A stretch of 64,000 nucleotides of DNA, taken from positions 62,001 through 126,000 of the forward strand of contig JAOZGJ010000101.1 of assembly GCA_027491785.1 (NCBI GenBank), written 5' to 3'. Shown one piece after another: positions 16,438 to 25,529 of the stretch. A model generated the notes under the pieces. That model searched no databases, was not told where the DNA came from, and worked only from the letters and a program-made list of their open reading frames with translations. Source of the stretch: Thermoproteota archaeon. GTDB taxonomy: Archaea; Korarchaeota; Korarchaeia; Korarchaeales; Korarchaeaceae. Within the stretch, counting starts at the first letter, position 1. Every line of letters starts with the position of its first letter. The translations under genes and the position numbers were made by a program.

Positions 16438-17676
16438 ATGGCAATTCAGAAGTATGAGGAGCAAACTATGATGGCATTAAATGGTGATGAAGCGGTTGCT
16501 TGGGCTGTTAAGCAGAGCAATGTGGATGTGGTTGCTGCCTACCCAATAACGCCCCAGACGATAATAGTGGAGAGGATATCAGAGTTCGTCCATAACGGGG
16601 AAGTTGATCTCGAATTCGTTAAAGTCGAAAGCGAACATAGTGCTCTTAGTGCTAGCTGGGGAGCTGCGCTAGCTGGAGCAAGGGCCTTCACGGCAACTGC
16701 TGCCAATGGTTTAGCTCTTATGTGGGAGATCTTGTATATAGTAGCTTCCACTAGAACTCCTGTTGTTATGGCAATAGCTAATAGGGCCTTAAGTGCGCCA
16801 ATAAACATCCATAATGATCATAGCGATAGTATGGGCGCTAGAGATTCTGGATGGATTCAAATATATAGCGAGGATGCCCAAGAAGCTTATGACAATACTA
16901 TAATGGCGTTTAGGATAGCGGAGGAGGCGATGTTACCTGTGATGATAACTCTGGATGGTTTTACTATATCACATACCCTGCAGAATGTGTCCGTATTACC
17001 TGACGAGATCGTATCCAGTTTCGTTGGAGTGAGGAAGATCCCGAGGATAAAACTACCTAATATTCATGGAGAAAAGGAGGTTCCACTTATGCTGAATCCA
17101 AAGTACCCAGTATCATTCGGCCCATTAGATCTGTATGATTACTACTTCGAACATAAGGTTCAGCAAAATGAAGCGATGAAGGCATCCGTTCCTATAATAG
17201 AGAAGATTCATAAGGAGTATGGAGAAATCAGTGGTAGATCCTATGAACCGGTTCATATGATCCCCTACAAGACTGAAGACGCCGATGTAGTGATCTTAGG
17301 CCTCTCTTCAACTATGAGCGTAGTCAAGAAGGTAGTTGATCAATTAAGAGAAGAAGGAAAGAGGGTGGGAGCTATAAGGTTGAGGGTATTTAGACCGTTT
17401 CCCGCTGATATGATAAGGAAAGAACTTTCAGGGATAACTGCCGTTGGAGTACTTGATAGGTCCCTCAGCTTCGGTGCGGAGGGAGGGCCAGTAGCTCTAG
17501 AAGTGAGATCTGCCCTATATAGCTCACCATCAAAGCCAGCTATTTATGACTACGTTTATGGACTAGGAGGAAGAGAATTGCCACCTAAATTGATAGCTAA
17601 GGCATTTAATGAACTATTAGAGGTGAAAACAGAACCAGAGAGGCCTGTTATCAAATATTTGGGGGTGAGGGAGTAA
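16438..17676 (+). CDS. porA: Pyruvate:ferredoxin oxidoreductase alpha subunit
   Basis: Alpha chain, 412 residues, with NGDEAVAWAVKQ, AAYPITPQT, the VESEHSALSASWGAALAGA substrate/pyrophosphate region and HNDHSDSMGARDSGW, features of pyruvate-type rather than 2-oxoglutarate-type enzymes. GGAGG lies 8 nt before the ATG. Its TAA shares a base with the porB ATG. Pyruvate is the likely substrate; 2-oxoisovalerate cannot be excluded. Confidence 0.95.
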   Translation: MAIQKYEEQTMMALNGDEAVAWAVKQSNVDVVAAYPITPQTIIVERISEFVHNGEVDLEFVKVESEHSALSASWGAALAGARAFTATAANGLALMWEILYIVASTRTPVVMAIANRALSAPINIHNDHSDSMGARDSGWIQIYSEDAQEAYDNTIMAFRIAEEAMLPVMITLDGFTISHTLQNVSVLPDEIVSSFVGVRKIPRIKLPNIHGEKEVPLMLNPKYPVSFGPLDLYDYYFEHKVQQNEAMKASVPIIEKIHKEYGEISGRSYEPVHMIPYKTEDADVVILGLSSTMSVVKKVVDQLREEGKRVGAIRLRVFRPFPADMIRKELSGITAVGVLDRSLSFGAEGGPVALEVRSALYSSPSKPAIYDYVYGLGGRELPPKLIAKAFNELLEVKTEPERPVIKYLGVRE

Positions 17677-18665
17677 TGGCTACGCAATCTGTTTGGAGAC
17701 CGGATATCAAGGAGTTAGCAAGGAGAGAGTTGGAAACAAGACCTATTGAGTCCGGGCATAGACTATGTGCTGGATGCGGAGCAGGAATAATCATCAGGCA
17801 GATTGCTATGGCTGCGAGAAAGCCTATAGTTTGGATAAATGCAACTGGTTGTGTTGAGGTAGCTACGACGATATTTCCGTATACTTCATGGAATGTTCCT
17901 TGGGCTCATAACGCATTTGAGAATGCTGCTGCTGTTGCATCAGGGGTCGAAGCTGCCAGGAAGAAACTTGCCAGAGTAGGCAGATTTGAAAGTGATCCAG
18001 ATATAGATCTTGATTATGATATAATAGTACTAGGAGGAGATGGTGGAACTTACGATATAGGAATTCAGTCAATATCTGGAGCGTTCGAGAGAGGACATAA
18101 GATCATGTATGTGCTGTATGATAATGAAGCGTACATGAATACTGGGATTCAGAGATCCGGAGGTACTCCTTTTGGAGCCAGAACTACAACCACTCCTGTA
18201 GGTAAGGTGATAAAGGGCAAACCCCTCTTTAAGAAGCCAATAGTGGATATAATGGTGGCTCATCAGATACCTTATGCTGCTACGATATCTTCAGCGTATT
18301 GGAATGATGCCATAGCCAAGCTTAGGAAAGGATTTGAAACAAACGGTCCTGTTTTCATTCATGCATTCTCTACATGTCCTCTAGGATGGGGAAGCGCACC
18401 AGAAGATACAGTCAAGATCATGAAACTTGCTGTAGAGACATGCGTATTTCCGCTCTATGAAGTCTTAAATGGTGAGTATAGATTAACTGGTCCAAGCATT
18501 TCTATAGCGAAGAATCCAGCTAGGAAGAAACCAGTCGAGGAATACCTGAAGTTGCAAGGAAGATTTAGGCACATGTTCAAGCCTGAGAATAAGTGGATGA
18601 TAGATAAGTTCCAAGAGTGGGTAGATAAGCAGTGGGAAACCCTGTTGAAAAGAGCAGGGTACTGA
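17676..18665 (+). CDS. porB: Pyruvate:ferredoxin oxidoreductase beta subunit
   Basis: Thiamine-diphosphate-binding beta chain, 329 residues. RLCAGCGAG and NATGCVEV supply cluster cysteines, with another Cys in STCPLGWG; the ThDP motif is GGDGGTYDIGIQS to NEAYMNTGIQ. Last gene of the operon that oxidises pyruvate to acetyl-CoA and CO2 with ferredoxin reduction in the cytoplasm. Confidence 0.95.
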   Translation: MATQSVWRPDIKELARRELETRPIESGHRLCAGCGAGIIIRQIAMAARKPIVWINATGCVEVATTIFPYTSWNVPWAHNAFENAAAVASGVEAARKKLARVGRFESDPDIDLDYDIIVLGGDGGTYDIGIQSISGAFERGHKIMYVLYDNEAYMNTGIQRSGGTPFGARTTTTPVGKVIKGKPLFKKPIVDIMVAHQIPYAATISSAYWNDAIAKLRKGFETNGPVFIHAFSTCPLGWGSAPEDTVKIMKLAVETCVFPLYEVLNGEYRLTGPSISIAKNPARKKPVEEYLKLQGRFRHMFKPENKWMIDKFQEWVDKQWETLLKRAGY

Positions 18666-18714
18666 TCCCTATCCCCTCTTTTTATTCAATGGTAAGATAA
18701 GCCATTAACTGCAA

Positions 18715-18963
18715 TCAGAACTCTTCTTCCTCCCAGAAATCCTCTTCCTCCTCTTCTTCCTCCCAGAAATCCTCGTCTTCTATCCATTCCTCCTCTTCTA
18801 TCCCTTCTTCCAGAGGAATGATTTCCTTTACCTCTCCTCTCTCTATTTTAACCTCTAGGAGCGCGCCACAATTGGGGCATTGTATTTCACCTTCATAATC
18901 TTCCTCGTCTAGGTAAAACTCGTAACCACAGGCAGGACATGTTATCTCGACCACTGCCAACAC
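18715..18963 (-). CDS. Small acidic zinc-ribbon protein (LysW-like)
   Basis: An 82-residue protein with CPACGYE and CPNCGALLEV (Cys9/12/29/32), a zinc ribbon like that of LysW, the amino-group carrier for lysine/arginine synthesis. The C-terminal 35 residues are almost only Glu, Asp, Trp and Phe, with EDFWEEEEE repeated twice. Classical LysW ends in Glu, which is ligated to the substrate; this one ends EEEEF, so carrier function is doubtful. GTG 18963 lies at the predicted transcription start. Confidence 0.75.
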   Translation of the reverse strand: MLAVVEITCPACGYEFYLDEEDYEGEIQCPNCGALLEVKIERGEVKEIIPLEEGIEEEEWIEDEDFWEEEEEEEDFWEEEEF

Positions 18964-18985
18964 CGCGTTGCTTACTGTGAACTCC

Positions 18986-18996
18986 CTATATATAAT
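18986..18996 (-). promoter_or_regulatory. TATA box for the zinc-ribbon gene
   Basis: ATTATATATAG on the minus strand lies about 26 nt from the GTG start at 18963, implying a leaderless mRNA. Confidence 0.5.
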
Positions 18997-19123
18997 TTTC
19001 GGAGTTCACAGGTACCGAGATAACATTTATATATCCTAAGCTACTTACTAAATATCATCAGAATTAACATTAATCCATTTATCTAACATAATTTATAGGT
19101 ATAACTGTGTATTCGGAAGGATA

Positions 19124-19555
19124 CTATGATGAGAAGCGGGCAGCTAAATATGAGAAGGTAAATTCCATCAGCCCTCCGATGAATGCCAAGATGAATAGAG
19201 CGTATCCGATGACTATGTCCTCTCCTAGAGGACACACCTCAATGCACGGGTTAGGAACGTATCCAGCATACCCTAAGATTCCCCAGGCTGATATCGCTAT
19301 TATTAGTACTGCCAGTCCCATTACCAAGGAGATAAGACGGTTGGCCTTCAATGAAGCTATGGAGACTAGCAATATGGCCAAATAACTGTATCTAAGGATG
19401 TAGCAGGAGAAGCATGGATTGACTTTGACCATGTATTGCGTGTATAAACTTATCAAAACTCCTGATAGAGATACGAGAGCGCATAGCAAGATCATAATCC
19501 TTGAGCTTAGTCTCATCTGGAAGTAAGGGAAAATAAAATTCAAAAACTTGATCAT
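19124..19555 (-). CDS. DsbB-like disulfide bond formation membrane protein
   Basis: A 143-residue protein with four transmembrane segments. The first loop holds PCFSCYILRY (Cys48, Cys51), matching the quinone-reactive CxxC of DsbB, and the second loop holds NPCIEVCPLGED (Cys104, Cys108), matching the second DsbB pair. It would reoxidise a thiol oxidase with a quinone. The start may be the internal ATG for MRLSSRIM. Confidence 0.83.
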   Translation of the reverse strand: MIKFLNFIFPYFQMRLSSRIMILLCALVSLSGVLISLYTQYMVKVNPCFSCYILRYSYLAILLVSIASLKANRLISLVMGLAVLIIAISAWGILGYAGYVPNPCIEVCPLGEDIVIGYALFILAFIGGLMEFTFSYLAARFSS

Positions 19556-19574
19556 TTATTCAACTAAGGAAAAG

Positions 19575-19823
19575 CTAAACTTTGTCCCTTTTTAAGTATA
19601 ATATTTTCTTTCCTTTCCATATAGCAACTACTCTGTGATGAGGAATTACCCTTCCATCCCTTAAAATGATTCTATCATTTAGCACCCTGATACCATCTCC
19701 TATAGTTTCTTCTAAATCATTAGGGGCCCCTCTGTTAACGAAAACTACTCTATAGTCTTTAGGATCATTCCTTGGGTCCCATAGCATCGATTCTAGGATA
19801 CTTCTTACCCTACCCTTTCTCAT
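19575..19823 (-). CDS. DUF504 (MJ1316-like) RNA-associated domain protein
   Basis: An 82-residue single-domain protein: RVRSILESMLWDPRNDP, VVFVNRGAPNDLEETIG, and the closing IPHHRVVAIWKGKKIL. DUF504 occurs in archaea and fused to RNA ligase or 2'-phosphodiesterase-type proteins, suggesting an RNA-repair role. ATG follows AGGTGGTG. Twenty nt upstream of the DsbB-like gene. Confidence 0.82.
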   Translation of the reverse strand: MRKGRVRSILESMLWDPRNDPKDYRVVFVNRGAPNDLEETIGDGIRVLNDRIILRDGRVIPHHRVVAIWKGKKILYLKRDKV

Positions 19824-19885
19824 ACACCACCTATTTACCGAGCAAATTGTTTAATTAGGTAACGGATTCTTTCTCCAGAGGAAAA

Positions 19886-20599
19886 ATGAAGGTACTTGCC
19901 ATCTCAGATGTCCATTCTCCCGTCTGGTTTAAAGATTTAGAGAAAGCCGTCAAAAAAATCGATGAAAAGGTAGATCTCTTGCTCATTGCTGGAGATATGA
20001 TAGATAGAGGTAACGTAAAATACTATAGAAAGATAGTAGATCTTTTATCCACATTAGAGGCAGATATGATAGCAGTTTTTGGAAATGACGAGTATGATAG
20101 CTTAAAGGAAGAGATAAAGGAGGAGAATCCTGAGGTAACATTTCTAGATGATGAATCCAAGGTGATAGAGATTGAGGGGCTTAAAATCGGGATAGTTGGT
20201 TCCAGGGGTAGTTTAGAGATGCCGACTACTTGGCAGAAAAGAAATATACCTAGAATAGATGAGCTCTATAGAAATAGAGTGGAGCTAGTGGGGAATCTCT
20301 TGCTAGATTTAAGGGGGAAAGTTGATGTTTCTATATTACTCACCCACTATGCTACTACAACAAAGACCATGAGGGGGGAGAACCCAAGGGCATGGAGATA
20401 TTTAGGTCATAGAGGGTTTGAGAGATATATGAGGGAAGGCCTTGTGGATATAGCCGTACACGGGCATGTCCACAATGGTAAGAAGATGGCAGAGGTTGGA
20501 AATACGAAGGTGTATAACGTGGCTTTCCCTCTGTGGTGGCGTCTAGTGGAGATAGACCTAAGAAGGGAGAGGCAGGTATCTATAGAGGAATTTCTCTAG
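19886..20599 (+). CDS. Calcineurin-like metallophosphoesterase
   Basis: Dinuclear-metal phosphoesterase signatures in order: AISDVHSP (D-x-H), LIAGDMIDRG (G-D), VFGNDEYD (G-N-D), LLTHYATT and HGHVHNGK. 237 residues, cytoplasmic. Substrate unknown. Forty-six nt before the E1-like gene and probably co-transcribed. Confidence 0.9.
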   Translation: MKVLAISDVHSPVWFKDLEKAVKKIDEKVDLLLIAGDMIDRGNVKYYRKIVDLLSTLEADMIAVFGNDEYDSLKEEIKEENPEVTFLDDESKVIEIEGLKIGIVGSRGSLEMPTTWQKRNIPRIDELYRNRVELVGNLLLDLRGKVDVSILLTHYATTTKTMRGENPRAWRYLGHRGFERYMREGLVDIAVHGHVHNGKKMAEVGNTKVYNVAFPLWWRLVEIDLRRERQVSIEEFL

Positions 20600-20645
20600 A
20601 GATAAGCCATTAGGAAACTCTTTGGTGAAGTAAAGGGAAGGAAGA

Positions 20646-21371
20646 ATGATGGCAATGAGATACGCTAGACAAATACCTCTCGTAGGTAAGGAAGGTCAGC
20701 AGAGACTTAGATCTTCGTTGGTGGCAATTGTGGGCTTGGGAGGCATAGGATCGCCCCTAGCCCTATATCTGGCAGGAGCGGGAGTTAATTTACGTTTAAT
20801 AGATGGAGATATGGTGAGTTTAAGTAACCTTCATCGTCAGATCCTTTATAGTGAGGGGGATATAGGGTTACCTAAAGCTTTAGTAGCTGAGAAGGAGATA
20901 AGAAGGAGAAATAGTGAGATATTTGTAGAAGGATTACCTTTCAAGTTGAAAAAAGAAAATATAGGACATTTGCTTAGAGGCGTAGATCTTGTATTAGATG
21001 CCACGGATAACTTCACCACAAGATATCTTATAAACGAATTTTGCGTTAAAAATAAGATACCTTTCATATATGCGGCTATACACGGCTTTTATTTCGCTGC
21101 TACTTTCATAATTCCTGGTGAGACTCCTTGCCTCCGCTGCATATTCCCTAATGCGAAGGACGAGGGGAACATACCAGTTGTGGGAACAACTCCAGCCCAA
21201 GTATCTTCCATAGCTGCAACAGAAGCAATAAAATACTTATCCGGCATGGAACCTTCTTTGAAGGGTGTTCTATTAGTAGGAGATTTGGTTAGTATGGAAT
21301 TCAATAAGATAGAGGTGAAAAGGAATCCTAACTGCCCGGTATGTAGATCGTTAGGTAGTCCTCAATCTTGA
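20646..21371 (+). CDS. ThiF/MoeB/HesA-family E1-like adenylyltransferase
   Basis: Adenylates the C-terminus of ubiquitin-like sulfur carriers. Nucleotide-binding VAIVGLGGIGSPLALYLAGAG, the DGDMVSLSNLHRQ motif and DATDNF are all present, with a zinc site from CLRC (162-165) and CPVC (230-233). The Cys usually found before the GVIG-like helix in MoeB/ThiF is not seen; that stretch reads KDEGNIPVVGTTPA at 171-184. The ThiS-like protein at 4533 is a candidate partner. Overlaps glyS by 10 nt. Confidence 0.9.
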   Translation: MMAMRYARQIPLVGKEGQQRLRSSLVAIVGLGGIGSPLALYLAGAGVNLRLIDGDMVSLSNLHRQILYSEGDIGLPKALVAEKEIRRRNSEIFVEGLPFKLKKENIGHLLRGVDLVLDATDNFTTRYLINEFCVKNKIPFIYAAIHGFYFAATFIIPGETPCLRCIFPNAKDEGNIPVVGTTPAQVSSIAATEAIKYLSGMEPSLKGVLLVGDLVSMEFNKIEVKRNPNCPVCRSLGSPQS

Positions 21372-22891
21372 AGTTCTTCTATGCTTATATCTTCTCTAAG
21401 GAACCTTCTGATCTTTTCAGGTAGGCCTATTACCTTCACCCTTATCTGATTCATTGTATCCCTATCTCTTATCGTTACGGTATCGTCCTTCAACGTCTGA
21501 TGATCTACTGTAACACAAACTGGTGTACCAATCTCATCCATCCTCCTATAGCGTCTTCCAATCGTGCCAGATTCATCATAGAAAGCTATGAAGCCTTCCT
21601 TTATTAGCCCCTTATATATCTGCCTTGCTTTCTCAGGCATGCCATCCTTCTTCATTAATGGGAAGACTGCTACCTCTATAGGTGCTAGGTATCTGGGAAG
21701 CTCAAGCCAAGCTCTCTTCTCATCTTCCCTGTAAGATAGCATGAGTTCGTGAAAGAGAACTCGATCTAGCCCGATGGAAGGTTCATATAGATGAGGTAAA
21801 ATTTTCTTTCCTTCGGCATCAGATATCCTTAGATCGTTACCAGATACCTTTACATGCCCAGATAGGTCATAGTCCGTTCTATACGTATTATTAACAAGCT
21901 CCGTCCACCCCAGATCTTCTGTATATACCTCAAGATCCCAGTGTGCTAAGGCATAATGAGCTTTCTCTCCTTCTATAAGCTCTCTATACCTTATCCTTTC
22001 TAATGGAATTTTAAGGGCCTCATTAAAGAACTTCTGATAAATGACTAGCCAATATGTGATTAGAGGGTTTATCGTATATCCACTCTCTAATCCCTCCTTG
22101 GCAGTCATCTCTATTATTTCACCAGTTTTCCTATCTTCCTTTCTGAGGAACCTTATCTTATAGTTAAGATAGGGCTCCAGCTTTTCTCTGTATATTCTAT
22201 TAGGGTTATTTGGATCGAAAAATACATGTATTTCAAGTTGTTGAAATTCTCTCATTCTGATTAATGCCCTTCTAGGGGATATCTCGTTTCTGAATACTTT
22301 ACCGACCTGACCTAGGATGAAGGGTAACCTTCCCCTCATGACGATGAATGATTTCCTAAATTCTACCACACTTCCTTGGGTTGTTTCCGGCCTTAAGGCA
22401 GCATTCGGTTCACTAGCTTCAGCGCCTACAGCTACCGTGAACATGAGGTTAAATTTCTTTATTCCAGTCCAATCAGTTGAACCGCAATTCGGACACCTCA
22501 CATTGTTCTCCCTTATTATCCTCATAAGCTCATCATCGGAAAGTCCTTCTAAGTTTTCTTTCAGTCCTAATGATTCTTCTATAAGCTTGTCAACTCTGAA
22601 TCTAGAGTGACATCTCTTACATTCTATTAACTTATCGAAGAAATGCTCCAGATGTCCTGAAGCTTCAAATACCTTAATCGGTAGTATGTTGGGAGTTTCG
22701 ATCTCATGAACCCCCTCAGGGAGTACTATTTCTCTTCTCCATAAGGAAACTATCTTGTTCTTCATTCTAAGGCCGAGAGGTCCGTAAACGAAAAACCCTG
22801 CAGGCGCTCCTACATATACATCTCTAGCTGACGGCCAGAAAAACCCTCTTCTATTAGCTAATTCAACAACCTTCTCGTACGTACCCTTCAT
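21362..22891 (-). CDS. glyS: Glycyl-tRNA synthetase (class II, alpha2 type)
   Basis: Charges tRNA-Gly. 509 residues with an N-terminal catalytic start FFWPSARDVYVGAPAGF, inserted zinc-like pairs (CKRC, CPNC), the class II motif 2 FRNEISPRRALIRMREFQQ, RPETTQGS, motif 3 EPSIGLDRVLFHEL and a C-terminal anticodon-binding domain (VAVFPLMKKDGMPEKAR). Overlaps the phosphoribosyltransferase gene upstream by 29 nt. Confidence 0.96.
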   Translation of the reverse strand: MKGTYEKVVELANRRGFFWPSARDVYVGAPAGFFVYGPLGLRMKNKIVSLWRREIVLPEGVHEIETPNILPIKVFEASGHLEHFFDKLIECKRCHSRFRVDKLIEESLGLKENLEGLSDDELMRIIRENNVRCPNCGSTDWTGIKKFNLMFTVAVGAEASEPNAALRPETTQGSVVEFRKSFIVMRGRLPFILGQVGKVFRNEISPRRALIRMREFQQLEIHVFFDPNNPNRIYREKLEPYLNYKIRFLRKEDRKTGEIIEMTAKEGLESGYTINPLITYWLVIYQKFFNEALKIPLERIRYRELIEGEKAHYALAHWDLEVYTEDLGWTELVNNTYRTDYDLSGHVKVSGNDLRISDAEGKKILPHLYEPSIGLDRVLFHELMLSYREDEKRAWLELPRYLAPIEVAVFPLMKKDGMPEKARQIYKGLIKEGFIAFYDESGTIGRRYRRMDEIGTPVCVTVDHQTLKDDTVTIRDRDTMNQIRVKVIGLPEKIRRFLREDISIEELQD

Positions 22892-23450
22892 TCTTAACGA
22901 CCCAATCTACAATATCCTCAGGAACCCCTGCTTCTTCGAGGGTTCTGGTAACATAATCATATCCCTTCTCGGGTAGATATTTCATGAAAAAGTATCTCAC
23001 AGTCTCAGCATATTCCCAAAAGTAGATCACCCATGCTTCAGTTTCTTCTGAATAAAAATCTGGTTTTATCTTGCTCCATGGTTTGTAGTGCATTGTGGCA
23101 ACTTTCACTTCATCTGCGCCTCTTTCCAAGAGGTGTTGTTTAGCTACAATAAGGCTCTCTCCTGTATCAGCCACATCATCCACCAATAGGACCTTCTTTC
23201 CATCAAGTCTAGTAGAGAGGGGTTCTACTACCTCAGCTCCTTCCTTCAGGTCCAATGCATTGTAGTGGACTACCCTTATGCTCCTTATATCTCTAACATC
23301 AAGAAAATCGCTGAGAAGTCTAGCTATAACAACTCCCCCTCTCAATATAGCTACTATGGTATGTGGCTTGAATCCAGAATCTAGTAGTTGGTCAGCTAAC
23401 TTTCTAGCATAGGTTAATGCATCTTCCGGACCAACATGGAGGAACTTCAT
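22863..23450 (-). CDS. Purine phosphoribosyltransferase (COG2236-like)
   Basis: Type I phosphoribosyltransferase fold of 195 residues. Substrate-side KPHTIVAILRGGVVIARLL precedes the PRPP loop VLLVDDVADTGESL, and the C-terminal FYSEETEAWVIYFWEYAE is typical of archaeal hypoxanthine/xanthine/guanine-type enzymes. Purine salvage is the likely role; base specificity is not resolvable. Lies between mazG-like and glyS genes in one operon. Confidence 0.87.
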   Translation of the reverse strand: MKFLHVGPEDALTYARKLADQLLDSGFKPHTIVAILRGGVVIARLLSDFLDVRDIRSIRVVHYNALDLKEGAEVVEPLSTRLDGKKVLLVDDVADTGESLIVAKQHLLERGADEVKVATMHYKPWSKIKPDFYSEETEAWVIYFWEYAETVRYFFMKYLPEKGYDYVTRTLEEAGVPEDIVDWVVKNEGYVREGC

Positions 23451-23453
23451 ACT

Positions 23454-23750
23454 TTACACCTCTGGACACTTGCAAGGTATGGAACCACATTTTGGGCAGC
23501 CCCCTCCATATCTTTCCGAAAAAGCTTCATCTAAATTTATAGATAAAAGATCTGATAAGCTTAGGAGCCAAGCTAACACATCGGCCAGTTCTTCCTTTAG
23601 ATTGTCCTTATCGTTTATCCTTAAGGCCCTAAAAAGCTCCCCTAGCTCCTCTCCTAAATGAAGAGCAGTCCCTTTAATACCCCTTCTTCGATCTCTCTCC
23701 CCGTATATCTCTCTTATAAGCTCCTGAGCCTCGGATATCCTCATTGGCAT
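23454..23750 (-). CDS. MazG-like nucleotide pyrophosphohydrolase with C-terminal cysteine tail
   Basis: A 98-residue all-alpha NTP pyrophosphohydrolase. The metal-binding ExxE pairs are HLGEELGELFRAL and LKEELADVLAWLL. A C-terminal extension, CPKCGSIPCKC, is a probable metal knuckle not found in most MazG proteins. Likely hydrolyses non-canonical NTPs. Ten nt downstream of the Sec61-beta gene. Confidence 0.85.
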   Translation of the reverse strand: MPMRISEAQELIREIYGERDRRRGIKGTALHLGEELGELFRALRINDKDNLKEELADVLAWLLSLSDLLSINLDEAFSERYGGGCPKCGSIPCKCPEV

Positions 23751-23759
23751 TACCTACTA

Positions 23760-23921
23760 TTAGATTAAATGAAGAGCCACTATGGCAACCCCGGTAAGGA
23801 TAGACAGCAATACAGGAAACCATTTAGGAACTTTTAATCCCCCTGCTTCATCTGTACTAAATGTAAGAATACCAGCTACGGACATAGGCATGAAGTTCTT
23901 GTCTTTCTTCCTCTTGGGCAT
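23760..23921 (-). CDS. Preprotein translocase subunit Sec61-beta (SecG-type)
   Basis: A 53-residue protein found by translating the reverse strand. It starts with a basic cytoplasmic stretch (MPKRKKDKNFMPMSVAGILT), continues FSTDEAGGLKVPKWFP and ends with one transmembrane helix (LLSILTGVAIVALHLI). This is the standard layout of archaeal Sec61-beta, a tail-anchored subunit of the SecYE translocon. ATG 23921 follows GGAGAGGGT. First gene of the sec61-beta, mazG, phosphoribosyltransferase, glyS operon. Confidence 0.88.
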   Translation of the reverse strand: MPKRKKDKNFMPMSVAGILTFSTDEAGGLKVPKWFPVLLSILTGVAIVALHLI

Positions 23922-23984
23922 ACCCTCTCCCCATTACCGTTGGAGGATAACACACTAATAAATTTACAATGATAAGAGTTGTTG

Positions 23985-24911
23985 ATGAAGATAAGATTCA
24001 ATAATGGTATAGAGCTCCTCTGTGAGCAGAAATTGCTATTAGATCCAATAAAGACTGTTAGTGGTGTGCCGTCTCTCATATCACATGCCCACTCAGACCA
24101 CGTACCTAGAGATGTGAGGAAACCAAGGAGTAAACTTCTTACCACTCAAGGCACAGCAGATATTTTAGCTAGAAGATATGGGGCTAATGGATTCCATATA
24201 CTTCATTTCAACAAGAGATATACTCTTGGAGAGATTGATGTGTATCCATATCCTGCTGGCCATATTTATGGGTCTGCCGGTTTTCTGATAATTTGCGGAG
24301 GTAAGTCAATTTTTTATACAGGAGATATAAATCCCTATGGCGGCCTCACAGTAGAAAAGCCTGCTGAAGTTCCAGATGCGGATATACTTCTGATAGAATC
24401 GACTTATGGATCCCCCAAATATAGATTCCCTGACCCCCAAAGAGTTAGGTTAGAAATAGCTAAGTGGGCTGCTGAAGAGGTTTATGCGGGGAGATCTCCA
24501 GTAATTGAGGCCTATTTAGTAGGAAAATCCCAAGAAGTAATAGCCTTACTAAACAGGTATACTAATATGGAGGTAGTCGTATCCGAGAAGATAGCTAAGG
24601 TAAGCACACCTTTTAAGGATAAATTTAACTTAGAATACACCCTTAACTCAGAGGAACCCCATGTTCTAGTCACCCATAGAGCTAAATCTGAAAGGAAGGC
24701 GAGAGTAACAGGGTGGGCCCTTTTCTCTAGAAGAAAGGAGGACTTTCCATTGAGCGCACATGCGGATTTCGATGGGCTCATGAATGTAGTTGCGACATCG
24801 AATCCTGATAAGGTTTTAACAATCTACGGGTTCAGTAAAGAATTCGCTAACTGGTTGAAAAAATGGGGGATTGATGCAGAACCTTTAGGTAAAGAATGGA
24901 TTTATTTATAG
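23985..24911 (+). CDS. Metallo-beta-lactamase-fold nuclease-like protein (COG1236-like)
   Basis: The beta-lactamase-fold metal motif is HAHSDH, followed by YPAGHIYGSAGFLI, FYTGDINPYG and LIESTYGSP, then PLSAHADFDGL near the C-terminus. These are the landmarks of CPSF/Ysh1-related RNA nucleases and DNA-repair exonucleases of this fold. At about 308 residues it lacks a full beta-CASP insertion. Start is the ATG at 23985, with TTG codons just upstream; no clear Shine-Dalgarno, so it may be leaderless. Confidence 0.87.
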   Translation: MKIRFNNGIELLCEQKLLLDPIKTVSGVPSLISHAHSDHVPRDVRKPRSKLLTTQGTADILARRYGANGFHILHFNKRYTLGEIDVYPYPAGHIYGSAGFLIICGGKSIFYTGDINPYGGLTVEKPAEVPDADILLIESTYGSPKYRFPDPQRVRLEIAKWAAEEVYAGRSPVIEAYLVGKSQEVIALLNRYTNMEVVVSEKIAKVSTPFKDKFNLEYTLNSEEPHVLVTHRAKSERKARVTGWALFSRRKEDFPLSAHADFDGLMNVVATSNPDKVLTIYGFSKEFANWLKKWGIDAEPLGKEWIYL

Positions 24912-24912
24912 A

Positions 24913-25410
24913 TTATTTCTTCTTGGTAGTTATTCCTGGTATCTCCTCAGGTACAACAGAGGGTCTCTCCTTCACAGTCTCGAGTACCAGAGAGGTGTTA
25001 GTATCTCTAAGGCCGGGTATGCTCTGGATCTTCCGGAGTATATCATTTAGTTCAGATTGATTTCCAGCTATGACCTTGAGAACTACATCAAATTGCCCAG
25101 TTATCTCATGGACTTCCAAAACAGAATTTCCAAGCAATTCGGTTACCTTCTTAGCTACATCAGTATGTTTACCCGGTTCCGTTTCAAGCAATATTATATA
25201 CTTATTTCCCTTCCCAAGTTTAGCGTGATCAACAAGCGCTGTATAACCTTTGACTATGCCGAGCTCCTCAAGCTTCCTGACCTTCTTCATGACACCAGCT
25301 GGGCTCATCCCAAGATCTCTAGCTATCTGAGTATATGTGACCCTACCATTCTCTACCAGTTTTCTCAATATCTCTATCTCTTTCGCGGTAATACCTTTCA
25401 CTCTAGGCAT
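24913..25410 (-). CDS. Lrp/AsnC-family transcriptional regulator
   Basis: 165 residues: N-terminal helix-turn-helix (EILRKLVENGRVTYTQIARDLGMSPAGVMKKVRKLEELGIVKGYTA is the whole domain in overlapping pieces) and a C-terminal RAM domain with VLEVHEITGQFDVVLKV. Such proteins sense amino acids and control amino-acid metabolism and transport. The C-terminal tail is Lys-rich. Convergent with the nuclease gene, 1 nt apart. Confidence 0.92.
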   Translation of the reverse strand: MPRVKGITAKEIEILRKLVENGRVTYTQIARDLGMSPAGVMKKVRKLEELGIVKGYTALVDHAKLGKGNKYIILLETEPGKHTDVAKKVTELLGNSVLEVHEITGQFDVVLKVIAGNQSELNDILRKIQSIPGLRDTNTSLVLETVKERPSVVPEEIPGITTKKK

Positions 25411-25529
25411 AGGATAACACCCCCACAGAGCCGTCCTATAGGAATATGGAGTCTAATATATGACTCCTTGTCACTTTACTATCACTTGAATAAAAAGTTT
25501 TTTGAATTAGGTGGGATGGTGTTATAGAA

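Noticed and set aside
19107..19385. Plus-strand 92-codon open frame
   Set aside because: Antisense to the DsbB-like protein, which has both cysteine pairs and membrane helices.
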